A stretch of DNA of 19,566 bases from JBEKEX01 sp050013615 (GTDB lineage: Bacteria > Chloroflexota > Anaerolineae > Anaerolineales > Anaerolineaceae). The stretch spans positions 1-19,566 of the forward strand of contig JBEKEX010000025.1 of assembly GCA_050013615.1 (NCBI GenBank), read 5' to 3'. The translations under genes were made by a program, and so were the position numbers. Of this stretch, positions 1-7,082 are shown in pieces. The number at the start of each line of letters is the position of its first letter. Position 1 is the first letter of the stretch. Under the pieces are notes generated by a model. That model was given only the letters and a program-made list of their open reading frames with translations. It was not told where the DNA came from and did not search any database.

Positions 1-923
<923 letters not shown>

Positions 924-969
924 TTTGATTTCTCCACTATGTAAGTATTACGGACTATTCCTACGTCTT

Positions 970-1072
970 AAAAAACAATACGGTCAATTGGAAAAAATAA
1001 AGGCAGCAAAGTGCTACCGCATCGTTCATTACTACTGCGGGGCTGCTTCCGCCGCCTGTTCCAATTGGCCGT
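970..1072 (-). promoter_or_regulatory. Long-range stem enclosing a structured domain, then a T-run, in the cysK leader
   Basis: The minus-strand arms 1072-1059 (ACGGCCAATTGGAA) and 993-980 (TTCCAATTGACCGT) pair over 14 positions with a single C-A mismatch. They enclose about 65 nt that themselves contain nested GCAGC/GCTGC and CCGCA/TGCGG pairings. A run of six T (975-970) follows four nucleotides after the closing stem. The shape resembles a riboswitch or attenuator expression platform. I do not recognise SAM, cobalamin or T-box core sequences in it. Confidence 0.4.
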
Positions 1073-1082
1073 TGAAAATTGT

Positions 1083-1120
1083 AAAAAACACTCAGGCGGA
1101 GGGTTAGGACAGTCCCCGCC
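1083..1120 (-). promoter_or_regulatory. Leader hairpin with T-run in the cysK 5' UTR
   Basis: On the minus strand a stem of about 7 bp (arms 1120-1114 and 1101-1095, GGCGGGG against CTCCGCC with one G-U pair) encloses a 12-nt loop. Six T residues (1088-1083) begin six nucleotides after the stem. No gene ends upstream on this strand, so it cannot be an ordinary gene terminator; it is inside the cysK leader and could act as an attenuator. Confidence 0.4.
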
Positions 1121-1172
1121 GGGTACACATGCAAGTATAAACTGTATTTATGCTAAAGTTTATAGCTATCAT
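1104..1172 (-). CDS. Candidate 22-codon leader peptide with Cys codons upstream of cysK
   Basis: An ATG at 1172-1170, about 15 nt after the predicted transcription start, opens a 22-codon frame ending in TAA at 1106-1104. It contains the segment TCMC, so two Cys codons (TGC at 1133-1131, TGT at 1127-1125) lie just before the 5' arm of a GC-rich hairpin, and the stop lies in that hairpin's loop. This is the arrangement of a leader-peptide attenuator. Against it: there is no convincing Shine-Dalgarno and four of the 22 codons are ATA, unlike the neighbouring genes, so it may be chance. Confidence 0.3.
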   Translation of the reverse strand: MIAINFSINTVYTCMCTRRGLS

Positions 1173-1191
1173 CTTAATTACCACGCCCCTG

Positions 1192-1219
1192 ATTATAGCG
1201 CAATTGACGGTCGTGTCAA
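1192..1219 (-). promoter_or_regulatory. Perfect-consensus sigma-70 promoter for cysK
   Basis: Read on the minus strand, TTGACA (1219-1214) and TATAAT (1197-1192) are both exact consensus hexamers with a 16-bp spacer. Transcription would start near 1185, leaving a leader of about 260 nt before the cysK ATG at 923. Nothing else on the minus strand lies between, so cysK is the target. Confidence 0.75.
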
Positions 1220-1302
1220 GCAAATTGCGAAATGTTTACCAAATGTTAATCTTGTTGCCCCATTTCTGGAAATGCGGTCGTGTAGAGGGATTTAAGGATA
1301 TT

Positions 1303-1331
1303 TTGCAACCTTTTCCATCATTTCTCGTTAT
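1303..1331 (+). promoter_or_regulatory. Possible ECF-sigma-type promoter of the envelope-stress operon
   Basis: Upstream of the first gene (ATG 1365), GCAACCTTTT is followed by CGTTAT with exactly 16 bp between AAC (1307-1309) and CGT (1326-1328). That is the AAC-N16-CGT layout of many ECF sigma-factor promoters. As sigma-70 elements the same stretch is poor (TTGCAA, 19 bp, TTATAT). This is inference from spacing and two short motifs only. Confidence 0.3.
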
Positions 1332-1364
1332 ATAAGGTGAAAAAGAAACGAGGTTGGAGGAGAT

Positions 1365-1889
1365 ATGAATAAGCATCAGAGAACGAATATGGCGTTGGGG
1401 GTTATATTGATCCTGGCTGGTTTGGCTTTTTTGGGTCTGCGTTTCATTCCAAGACTTTACCTGTCTGAAGCTTCGCTTTGGCCGTTGATCGTAATGGGTT
1501 CCGGCCTGGCGTTGTTTATCATAGGCGTCTTCGTCGAAGCGCCGGATATGGCAGTACCGGCTTGTATCGTTGCTGGAGTGGGAGGCATCCTCTACTGGCA
1601 GAATTTGACCGGTGACTGGGCCAGTTGGGCTTATATGTGGACATTGTTCCCGGGTTTTGCCGGCATCGGTGTCATCATCGCCGGCCTATGGGCAGGGCGT
1701 GGCCGGCACGCTTTTTGGAGCGGCCTTAGCGCTTTGGCGACCAGTTTGATCTTGTTCTTGATCTTTGGCTCGTTCTTTGGCGCCTTTGTCAATCTGGGAT
1801 CCTATTGGCCGTTGTTACTGGTGGCTGCGGGCGTCATTCTGCTGCTCCGGTCGATATTCGATCGACACGATCATTATTCGGTAAATTAG
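1365..1889 (+). CDS. Polytopic membrane protein, LiaI/LiaF-TM-like, first gene of envelope-stress operon
   Basis: 174 aa, almost entirely hydrophobic, with five or six likely transmembrane segments at about 9-26, 37-55, 62-78, 92-110, 118-138 and 146-163 and a short polar C-terminus. Segments 2 and 6 carry the pattern LWPLIVMGSGL and YWPLLLVAAGVILLLR. The same WP-x-L-x-V-x-x-G motif recurs in the following genes and is typical of LiaF N-terminal or DUF5668-type membrane modules. The start follows GGAGGAG with a short 2-4 nt gap. It lies 21 nt before the next gene and is surely cotranscribed with it. No catalytic motif is visible; a membrane partner role for the toastrack and PspC proteins is inference. 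Confidence 0.8.
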   Translation: MNKHQRTNMALGVILILAGLAFLGLRFIPRLYLSEASLWPLIVMGSGLALFIIGVFVEAPDMAVPACIVAGVGGILYWQNLTGDWASWAYMWTLFPGFAGIGVIIAGLWAGRGRHAFWSGLSALATSLILFLIFGSFFGAFVNLGSYWPLLLVAAGVILLLRSIFDRHDHYSVN

Positions 1890-1910
1890 CTCTTTTCAAC
1901 GGAGGTTGAA

Positions 1911-2720
1911 ATGCGTAGTCACAACATGTTTTGGGGTTTGGTCTTCCTGGTTGTCGGTGTGCTGGCACTGGGTGGAACGCTGGGTTGGTTTGGCCAGGTG
2001 GATGTATGGACCCTGATCTGGCCGGCTTTTTTGGTGATCTTGGGTATCTGGCTGCTGGTGCGTCCCTCGTTATGGCGCAGCTACGGTCGGCACGATTGGC
2101 AGACACAGCAAATTTCCTATCCCTTGGAAAATGCCAGCCAGGCCGAGATCGAATTGCATCACGGAGCTGGCCGCATTACGGTGGCTTCCGGCGCTGACCC
2201 GACGACGTTGCTCTCCGGCTCGTTTGTGGGTGGTGTGGATCCTCGCCTGGACCGTGACGGTGGCTTGGCTCTCCTGCGCTTGCGAAGTGCGTCCAACTTC
2301 ATGTGGGGTTTCCCGGACAATGCGCCGCGAGGTTTGGAATGGAATGTACATCTGAATAATACGGTGCCTATGACCCTGGATGTTCACACTGGCGCCAGCG
2401 AAAATTTCCTGGACCTGAGCGACCTGAAAGTAACCGATCTTAAAGTAGAGACCGGCGCAAGCTCGACCCAGATCACGCTGCCGGCAAATGTTGCCTACAC
2501 TAAAGCCAAGATCGGCGCAGGCGCCGCATCGATCACGATCAAGGTGCCTGAGAACGTCGCTGCCCGCATCCATGTCTCGAGTGCCATTGCCAGCAAACAC
2601 ATCGATACGGCTCGTTTCCCTTCCAATGGCAATTACTATGAGACCCCCGGCTACGACTCGGCTGCCAACAAGGCTGAGATCATCATCGAGACCGGCGTCG
2701 GTTCGGTGGATGTGCATTGA
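1911..2720 (+). CDS. LiaF-like protein: two TM helices plus C-terminal toastrack beta domain
   Basis: 269 aa. The N-terminus has two transmembrane helices (about 8-24 and 33-51), the second containing IWPAFLVILGIWLLVRP. From about residue 65 to the end is a beta-rich domain with repeated short strands and GAG/TGA turns (HGAGRITVASG, TGASSTQITLP, GAGAASITI, TGVGSVDVH). That fits the LiaF C-terminal 'cell wall-active antibiotics response' or toastrack domain, a parallel beta stack found in envelope-stress sensors. The topology suggests the domain lies outside the membrane, though the side is not shown by sequence alone. The start has GGAGG five bases upstream. The segment PLENASQAEIEL...GAGRITV is clearly related to PLENALSAEGTL...AAGRLSV in the last gene of the operon, so the two are paralogous. 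Confidence 0.85.
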   Translation: MRSHNMFWGLVFLVVGVLALGGTLGWFGQVDVWTLIWPAFLVILGIWLLVRPSLWRSYGRHDWQTQQISYPLENASQAEIELHHGAGRITVASGADPTTLLSGSFVGGVDPRLDRDGGLALLRLRSASNFMWGFPDNAPRGLEWNVHLNNTVPMTLDVHTGASENFLDLSDLKVTDLKVETGASSTQITLPANVAYTKAKIGAGAASITIKVPENVAARIHVSSAIASKHIDTARFPSNGNYYETPGYDSAANKAEIIIETGVGSVDVH

Positions 2721-2750
2721 GAAAAATCGAAGCTATGAAGGAGAAATCAC

Positions 2751-3395
2751 ATGAAACCTTTTAATTGGCGTGCACTGATCGGCATCGTGTTGGTGATAAT
2801 TGGCGGGCTCAGCTTTTTGCAGGGCTTTAACGTTATCCATCTGCAAGGTGATCTATGGTCATTGTCGTTCGCTACTTTGTTTGCAGCAATTGGTGCCGCT
2901 TTTCTGTATGTCCTGGCATCCAACCGCCTCAACTGGTGGGCAGCCATCCCTGGCTTTGCGCTCTTGGGTCTGGCTGCACTGATGCTGCTCGCCATGGTGC
3001 CCGGATTCCCCGGTGTTTACGGCGGCGCCATATTCATGGCCAGCATCAGCCTTGGCTTTTTGGTGGTCTACCTGTTGGATCGGCGTAACTGGTGGGCAGT
3101 CATTCCCGGTGGTTCCGTGCTTTCGGTGGCGCTCATGATCGCCTTGACGCCGTTGGGCGGCATGTTGGCGGTGGGTGCGATGTTCTTTGGCCTTGGCCTG
3201 ACGTTCGTCGCGCTTACCTTGCTGCCGGTGGGCATGATGCGGATGACGTGGGCGTGGATTCCGGCACTGGCGCTTTTCTTGATGGGAGTCTTTTTCCTGT
3301 TCCTGCAGGGTGCTACCGCGGCGTTGGTCGCACCGGTAGCTTTGATCTTGGTGGGCGCGTTCTTATTGGTCCGCCCGTTATTGCGTCGCAATTGA
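2751..3395 (+). CDS. Membrane protein with three internal repeats, envelope-stress operon
   Basis: 214 aa with about seven or eight hydrophobic segments and no large soluble domain. It is built from an internal repeat of about 52 residues, marked by NWWAAIPG (61-68), NWWAVIPG (113-120) and the diverged TWAWIPAL (166-173). Each marker opens a hydrophobic hairpin. The end, LILVGAFLLVRPLLRRN, resembles the ends of the neighbouring LiaF-type TM modules. AAGGAG lies seven bases before the ATG. Neighbours 30 nt upstream and 31 nt downstream place it inside the toastrack/PspC operon. I recognise no named family; its function is unknown beyond membership of this module. Confidence 0.8.
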   Translation: MKPFNWRALIGIVLVIIGGLSFLQGFNVIHLQGDLWSLSFATLFAAIGAAFLYVLASNRLNWWAAIPGFALLGLAALMLLAMVPGFPGVYGGAIFMASISLGFLVVYLLDRRNWWAVIPGGSVLSVALMIALTPLGGMLAVGAMFFGLGLTFVALTLLPVGMMRMTWAWIPALALFLMGVFFLFLQGATAALVAPVALILVGAFLLVRPLLRRN

Positions 3396-3426
3396 TCTGG
3401 CAAATTTTATTGAGGAGAAGTGAGTA

Positions 3427-3885
3427 ATGAATAAACGTTTATATCGCAGCAGTTCGGATATTATGTTGGGGGGTGTGTGTTCAGGGTTGGGAGCTTATCT
3501 CAATATCGACCCTGTTTTAGTGCGTATATTCTTTGTCTTGCTGGCTTTGACCAACGGGTTGGGTGTATTGATCTACCTGGTTTTGTGGATCATCGTGCCC
3601 CGTGAAGATAGGCTGCCGGTGGATGGCAGCGGCATGGTCTCAAACCCGTCAGAGATTAGCGACCGCGCTCGCCAGGTAGGCGAAGAATTGCACGATGTAG
3701 TGCGCCAGTCCAACCCCAAATTGCCGCAATATATCGGTATCGGACTGATCGTTTTGGGCGGCTTTGCGCTGCTGCATGCATTGCCATTCACATGGCTGCA
3801 TTGGGTGAGTGATGTGTTCTTCTGGCCTGGGCTGCTCATTCTGGCAGGCCTGGTGCTGGTGTTGCGCGCTGCGAGAGGAGAATAG
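3427..3885 (+). CDS. PspC domain protein with C-terminal LiaI/DUF5668-like TM pair
   Basis: 152 aa. Residues 2-60 form a PspC domain: KRLYRSSSDIMLGGVCSGLG, then AYLNIDPVLVRIFFVLLAL and a second hydrophobic stretch ending in LWIIVPRED. PspC proteins are membrane sensors/regulators of the phage-shock and Lia-type envelope stress responses. A polar linker (about 60-100) follows, then two more TM helices (101-118 and 130-147) including FFWPGLLILAGLVLVLR, the same motif as in the flanking genes. GAGGAG lies nine bases upstream of the ATG. The stop is three bases before the next ATG, so translation is probably coupled. No pspA/vipp1-type gene is visible in this window. Confidence 0.9.
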   Translation: MNKRLYRSSSDIMLGGVCSGLGAYLNIDPVLVRIFFVLLALTNGLGVLIYLVLWIIVPREDRLPVDGSGMVSNPSEISDRARQVGEELHDVVRQSNPKLPQYIGIGLIVLGGFALLHALPFTWLHWVSDVFFWPGLLILAGLVLVLRAARGE

Positions 3886-3888
3886 CTC

Positions 3889-4959
3889 ATGGAATATAGA
3901 CACTATCATCGTCATAGTATTTTCTTTCCCCTGCTCCTGATCATTGTCGGCCTGCTGCTGTTCTTGGGCAGCCTGCAAGGATTTCGGAATTATTCCTGGG
4001 AGTGGATCCTGAGACTTTGGCCGCTGCTATTTGTGGCCGCCGGCCTGGACAGCCTGTACCAGTGGCATGGATTTGTGGGCGCGGTTGTGCTGATCGGCGT
4101 CGGCGTCATTTTCCTGCTGGTCAATTTTGGCACACTGGCTATTTCTCCCTGGGGTGTTGTGTTGCACTTCTGGCCGGTCTTGTTGGTGGCGCTGGGGTTG
4201 GACCTGATCATCGGGCGTCGCTCGAGCTGGTCACCGGTGCTGGGCATCCTTGCCGGCCTGGCATTGACAGGCGGCATCTTTTGGCTGATCGTGACCACGC
4301 CGGGTATTTCTCATCCGTTGCACACCCAGGAATTTAATCTGCCTCTGGAGAATGCGCTATCGGCAGAAGGTACTTTGGATATCGCTGCAGGACGCTTATC
4401 GGTTCAAGGCGGTGCGTCGGCCACTCAACTGCTGGAGGGCAGCGCCAGTGTTGCAGATAAAAGCCCGGCAGTACCGTCATCGACCTCGCAGGATGGAAAA
4501 GCGGTCTTTCAATTGGAGGATCGGGGTGAGAATGCTTCTTTTTATCCTTTTGTGGCCACGCCTGACCAGCTTTATTGGGATATCAACCTCAACTCAGGCA
4601 TCCCGATGGATCTGAGTGCCCAGGTGGCTGCCGGTGAAGCTGATTTCGACTTGACCGGCACCAACGTGAGTCGCTTGAATTTGAGCGTTGCAGTTGGCAT
4701 GGCGCAAATCACTCTACCGGCATCCGGCAATGTGAATGTTTCACTCGATCTGCCGGTTGGCGAGGCTGTCGTGGTAGTGCCGCGAGGCACGCCCGTACGC
4801 CTGGAGTTGAATACTGCCATTACGGCAGTTGATCTACCGCCTGATTTTACGCGCAGCGGCAATATTGCTGAGTCGCCGTCCGCAGTATCTGCCGCCCAGC
4901 CGCTTTTAGTGACCATCGATCAACCGGTGGGCTTGCTGATCGTACGTTATGCTCCCTAG
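3889..4959 (+). CDS. Second toastrack protein with five TM helices, last gene of envelope-stress operon
   Basis: 356 aa. About five transmembrane helices lie at 12-29, 40-56, 62-81, 90-108 and 115-134. Two of them carry nearly identical motifs (LRLWPLLFVAAGLDSL and LHFWPVLLVALGLDLI), showing internal duplication of a TM hairpin. Residues about 148-356 are a beta-rich LiaF C-terminal/toastrack-like domain with PLENALSAEGTLDIAAGRLSV, LDLPVGEAVVVVPRG and a final DQPVGLLIVRY strand. AGGAG lies eight bases before the start, and the gene begins three bases after the PspC stop. It is closed by two consecutive terminators. Compared with the 269-aa paralogue at 1911, it has three extra helices and an acidic/serine-rich insert near 190-210. 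Confidence 0.85.
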   Translation: MEYRHYHRHSIFFPLLLIIVGLLLFLGSLQGFRNYSWEWILRLWPLLFVAAGLDSLYQWHGFVGAVVLIGVGVIFLLVNFGTLAISPWGVVLHFWPVLLVALGLDLIIGRRSSWSPVLGILAGLALTGGIFWLIVTTPGISHPLHTQEFNLPLENALSAEGTLDIAAGRLSVQGGASATQLLEGSASVADKSPAVPSSTSQDGKAVFQLEDRGENASFYPFVATPDQLYWDINLNSGIPMDLSAQVAAGEADFDLTGTNVSRLNLSVAVGMAQITLPASGNVNVSLDLPVGEAVVVVPRGTPVRLELNTAITAVDLPPDFTRSGNIAESPSAVSAAQPLLVTIDQPVGLLIVRYAP

Positions 4960-4975
4960 AACGTGTTGAAGATAG

Positions 4976-5012
4976 AAAAAGAGCCGTCCTGATTGACCAG
5001 GAGGCTCTTTTT
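4976..5012 (+). terminator. Rho-independent terminator after the envelope-stress operon
   Basis: AAAAAGAGCC (4976-4985) pairs perfectly with GGCTCTTTTT (5003-5012), with an inner TCCTG/CAGGA pairing in the loop. It starts 16 nt after the last stop codon. The A-run on the other side would let it work in both directions. Confidence 0.85.
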
Positions 5013-5040
5013 GAATCTTCTCTCTGTCGGTTATGTAGGT

Positions 5041-5095
5041 AAAAAAGTATCCCCCCGACCGGTTGAGGGGGGCAACCGGTTGGGAGGACTTTTTT
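5041..5095 (+). terminator. Second, larger terminator-like hairpin
   Basis: AAAAAAGT (5041-5048) pairs with ACTTTTTT (5088-5095), and an inner ACCGGTTG pairs with CAACCGGT around an AGGGGGG loop. A C-run and a G-rich stretch can pair between them. It lies just upstream of the SIMPL gene promoter and insulates it. Confidence 0.7.
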
Positions 5096-5175
5096 AGTGT
5101 ACCATGGTCATAGGGTAAAATCAAGTGGAATCGGAGATTTTTTCCTGTGAAAAAGTTGAGAATGCGGGAACTTTT

Positions 5176-5205
5176 ATGACGTCAAGTTCGTCATTTACCT
5201 ATAAT
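5176..5205 (+). promoter_or_regulatory. Promoter of the SIMPL lipoprotein gene with inverted repeat over the -35
   Basis: TATAAT (5200-5205) is an exact -10; ATGACG (5176-5181) is a partial -35 with an 18-bp spacer. ATGACG and CGTCAT (5189-5194) form a perfect 6-7-6 inverted repeat that covers the -35 and half the spacer, as expected for a repressor or activator site. An alternative reading is an ECF-type promoter: GGAACTTTT (5167-5175) with CGTC at 5189-5192, 17 bp after AAC. Confidence 0.6.
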
Positions 5206-5230
5206 ATTCCGACTCAAAAAGGAGATCGTT

Positions 5231-5968
5231 ATGAAAAATAGAAGTCTATTAGTTGTTTTGAGCCTTATAGGCGTTATCGCCCTTGCAGCTTGCAGCGGAG
5301 GGACGCCGGTTGTTACCACCAGCTCCCAAACAACGCCCAATGTCCGTTCCATCACGGTGACAGGGACCGGTGAGGTCTATGTGACGCCGGATGTGGCCTA
5401 CATCGACATCGGCGTCCAGAACACGGCGGCAACCGTTACCGACGCATTGAAGCAGAACACTGCTCAGGCGCAGGCCATCCGTGCCGCGCTTACTGTGCTG
5501 AAGGTGGATGACAAGGATATCCAAACCTCCAATTTCAGCGTCAACCCGCAACCGCAATATGCGCCGGACGGTACGTTGAAATCCACTCAGTATAGTGCCA
5601 ACAATACCGTGTCGGTGACGGTGAGAGACCTCAGCAGCCTGGGCCAGATCCTCGATGCGGTGGTCAACAGCGGTGCCAACACCATCAACAGCATCAGTTT
5701 CGACCTGCTCAATAAGGATGACGCTTATGCGCAGGCGCGGCAGAAAGCCGTGGATGATGCCCGCAGCCAGGCAGATGCTTTGGCCAAGGCCGCCGGCGTC
5801 CAGCTTGGTGATGTGCAAACCATCAATGTCTATAGCATCAACCCGGTTGTCCCATCCTATGAAGGCAAAGGCGGCGGTGCGATGTCGGCCGCCAACAGCT
5901 CGGTTCCTATCGCCACTGGCCAAATGCTCGTCAGTGTGCAGGTCAATATCGTCTGGGAACTTAAATAA
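5231..5968 (+). CDS. SIMPL (DUF541) domain lipoprotein
   Basis: 245 aa. The N-terminus is a lipoprotein signal: a positive start, a hydrophobic core and the lipobox LAAC with Cys21 as the lipidation site, so the mature protein is membrane-anchored outside the cytoplasm. The rest matches the SIMPL/DUF541 family in order: an opening RSITVTGTGEVYVTPDVAYI strand, a helical stretch with ALKQNTAQAQAIRAAL, the strand pair around DIQTSNFSVNPQ, a middle DAVVNSGANTINSISFDL, the helix AYAQARQKAVDDARSQADAL and a C-terminal MLVSVQVNIVWELK strand. Family members (for example YggE-like proteins) are linked to oxidative or envelope stress, but the molecular role is not established. GGAG lies six bases before the ATG. 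It is monocistronic: terminators lie on both sides and the next gene is convergent. Confidence 0.92.
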   Translation: MKNRSLLVVLSLIGVIALAACSGGTPVVTTSSQTTPNVRSITVTGTGEVYVTPDVAYIDIGVQNTAATVTDALKQNTAQAQAIRAALTVLKVDDKDIQTSNFSVNPQPQYAPDGTLKSTQYSANNTVSVTVRDLSSLGQILDAVVNSGANTINSISFDLLNKDDAYAQARQKAVDDARSQADALAKAAGVQLGDVQTINVYSINPVVPSYEGKGGGAMSAANSSVPIATGQMLVSVQVNIVWELK

Positions 5969-5995
5969 TCCTGTTGTTGACAATTTGTGTGAAAC

Positions 5996-6028
5996 AAAAT
6001 CAGACCAGGCATCACCTGGTCTGATCAT
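5996..6028. terminator. Bidirectional terminator between convergent SIMPL gene and glpX
   Basis: ATCAGACCAGG (5999-6009) pairs perfectly with CCTGGTCTGAT (6015-6025) around a 5-nt loop. On the minus strand the stem is followed by TTTGTTTC, giving a usable T-tract for the frr-uppS-cdsA-glpX transcript. The plus side (CATTTAAAT) is weaker. Confidence 0.75.
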
Positions 6029-6044
6029 TTAAATCGGAGAATGT

Positions 6045-7031
6045 TTAATACTGTATGCGGCTGATGCGGTCCAGTTTACTCAAACGGTGGATGGCGGTGA
6101 TGTGGCGCACGGTTCCGGTGACTCCACGCATCACCAGGCTGTCAGTCTCGGCGCCGTCGGCGAAATACTTGACACCGTGCAGCAGATCGCCATTGGTGAT
6201 GCCGGTTGCGGCAAAGAAAACATCTTCGGAGGAAATGAGGTCATTCGTTGTCAGTATCTGATCGAACGAATAACCCATCTTGCGCCCTTTTTCCAACTCT
6301 TCCGGCATGCGGGCCACCAACTTGCCCTGGATGGCGCCGCCCATGCAGCGCAAAGCGGCTGCTGACAGCACACCCTCCGGCGTGCCGCCGATGCCCATCA
6401 AGACTGCAATGCCCGAGCCGGGTTGGGCGGTCATCAATGAACCCGCCACGTCGCCGTCCGGGATGAGGCGGATGCGGGCGCCACAGGCACGCACTTCACG
6501 GATCAGAAGCTCGTGACGTGGCCGGTCGAGGATCACCACGGTCAGGTCGTTGACATCTTCGCCGCGGGCTTTGGCGATCTTTTTCAGATTATCTGCCACC
6601 GGCGCATTGATATCGATGACGTCTTTGGCTTCCGGACCGACGGCAATCTTGTTCATGTAGAGGAAGGGGCCTGGGTTGAACATGGTGCCGTGCGGGGCGA
6701 GGGCTACCACGGCGATGGCGTTCCACAGGCCCATAGCCAACGGTCGCGTCCCATCCACCGGATCGACGGCGATATCCACCTGGGGCGGGTCGCCGGTGCC
6801 TAATTTTTCGCTGTTGTACAACATGGGTGCTTTGTCTTTTTCACCCTCACCGATGACGATCACACCATCCATCTGGATGGTATTGAGCACCAACCGCATG
6901 GCGTCTACAGCAGCGCCATCGGCGGCATTCTTGTCACCGCGCCCCATTTGGCGGCCGGCTGCCAGGGCAGCAGCTTCGGTCACGCGCACCAATTCCAGCG
7001 CCAGGTTGCGGGTGGGGGTGCTCGAGCTCAT
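6045..7031 (-). CDS. glpX: Class II fructose-1,6-bisphosphatase
   Basis: 328 aa. It hydrolyses fructose-1,6-bisphosphate to fructose-6-phosphate in gluconeogenesis. Class II FBPase landmarks are in order: GRGDKNAADGAAVDAMR, the metal-site motif GEGEKD (about 61-66), DPVDGT (about 90-95), ILDRPRH, RLIPDGDVAG, GIGGTPEGVLSAAALRCMGG, and a C-terminal VMRGVTGTVRHITAIHRLSKL. DPVDGT in place of the enterobacterial DPIEGT is, from memory, also seen in actinobacterial GlpX. I place the start at ATG 7031, which has GGAGG four bases upstream. The frame stays open to a TTG at 7073, but that start would add 14 polar residues and has no better ribosome site. Last gene of the frr operon, 51 nt after cdsA. 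Confidence 0.95.
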   Translation of the reverse strand: MSSSTPTRNLALELVRVTEAAALAAGRQMGRGDKNAADGAAVDAMRLVLNTIQMDGVIVIGEGEKDKAPMLYNSEKLGTGDPPQVDIAVDPVDGTRPLAMGLWNAIAVVALAPHGTMFNPGPFLYMNKIAVGPEAKDVIDINAPVADNLKKIAKARGEDVNDLTVVILDRPRHELLIREVRACGARIRLIPDGDVAGSLMTAQPGSGIAVLMGIGGTPEGVLSAAALRCMGGAIQGKLVARMPEELEKGRKMGYSFDQILTTNDLISSEDVFFAATGITNGDLLHGVKYFADGAETDSLVMRGVTGTVRHITAIHRLSKLDRISRIQY

Positions 7032-7082
7032 TTTTCCTCCGGGTTCCTTCTTCGGCTGCGACGATGGAGACAAGGTTTTACC

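Noticed and set aside
924..1190. Known riboswitch class (SAM, cobalamin) or T-box in the cysK leader
   Set aside because: I looked for the conserved cores by eye and did not find them. Only general hairpin plus T-run structure is supported.
2070..2717. 215-codon open frame on the minus strand
   Set aside because: Antisense to the LiaF-like gene, with no ribosome site and no family resemblance.
5249..6028. 259-codon open frame on the minus strand
   Set aside because: It lies opposite the SIMPL lipoprotein gene, which has a lipobox, family motifs, a promoter and a ribosome site. The antisense product is His/Arg-rich with no recognisable motif.
7032..7073. TTG start extending GlpX by 14 residues
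   Set aside because: The ATG at 7031 has GGAGG at good spacing and gives the usual family length; the extension is polar and unlike GlpX.
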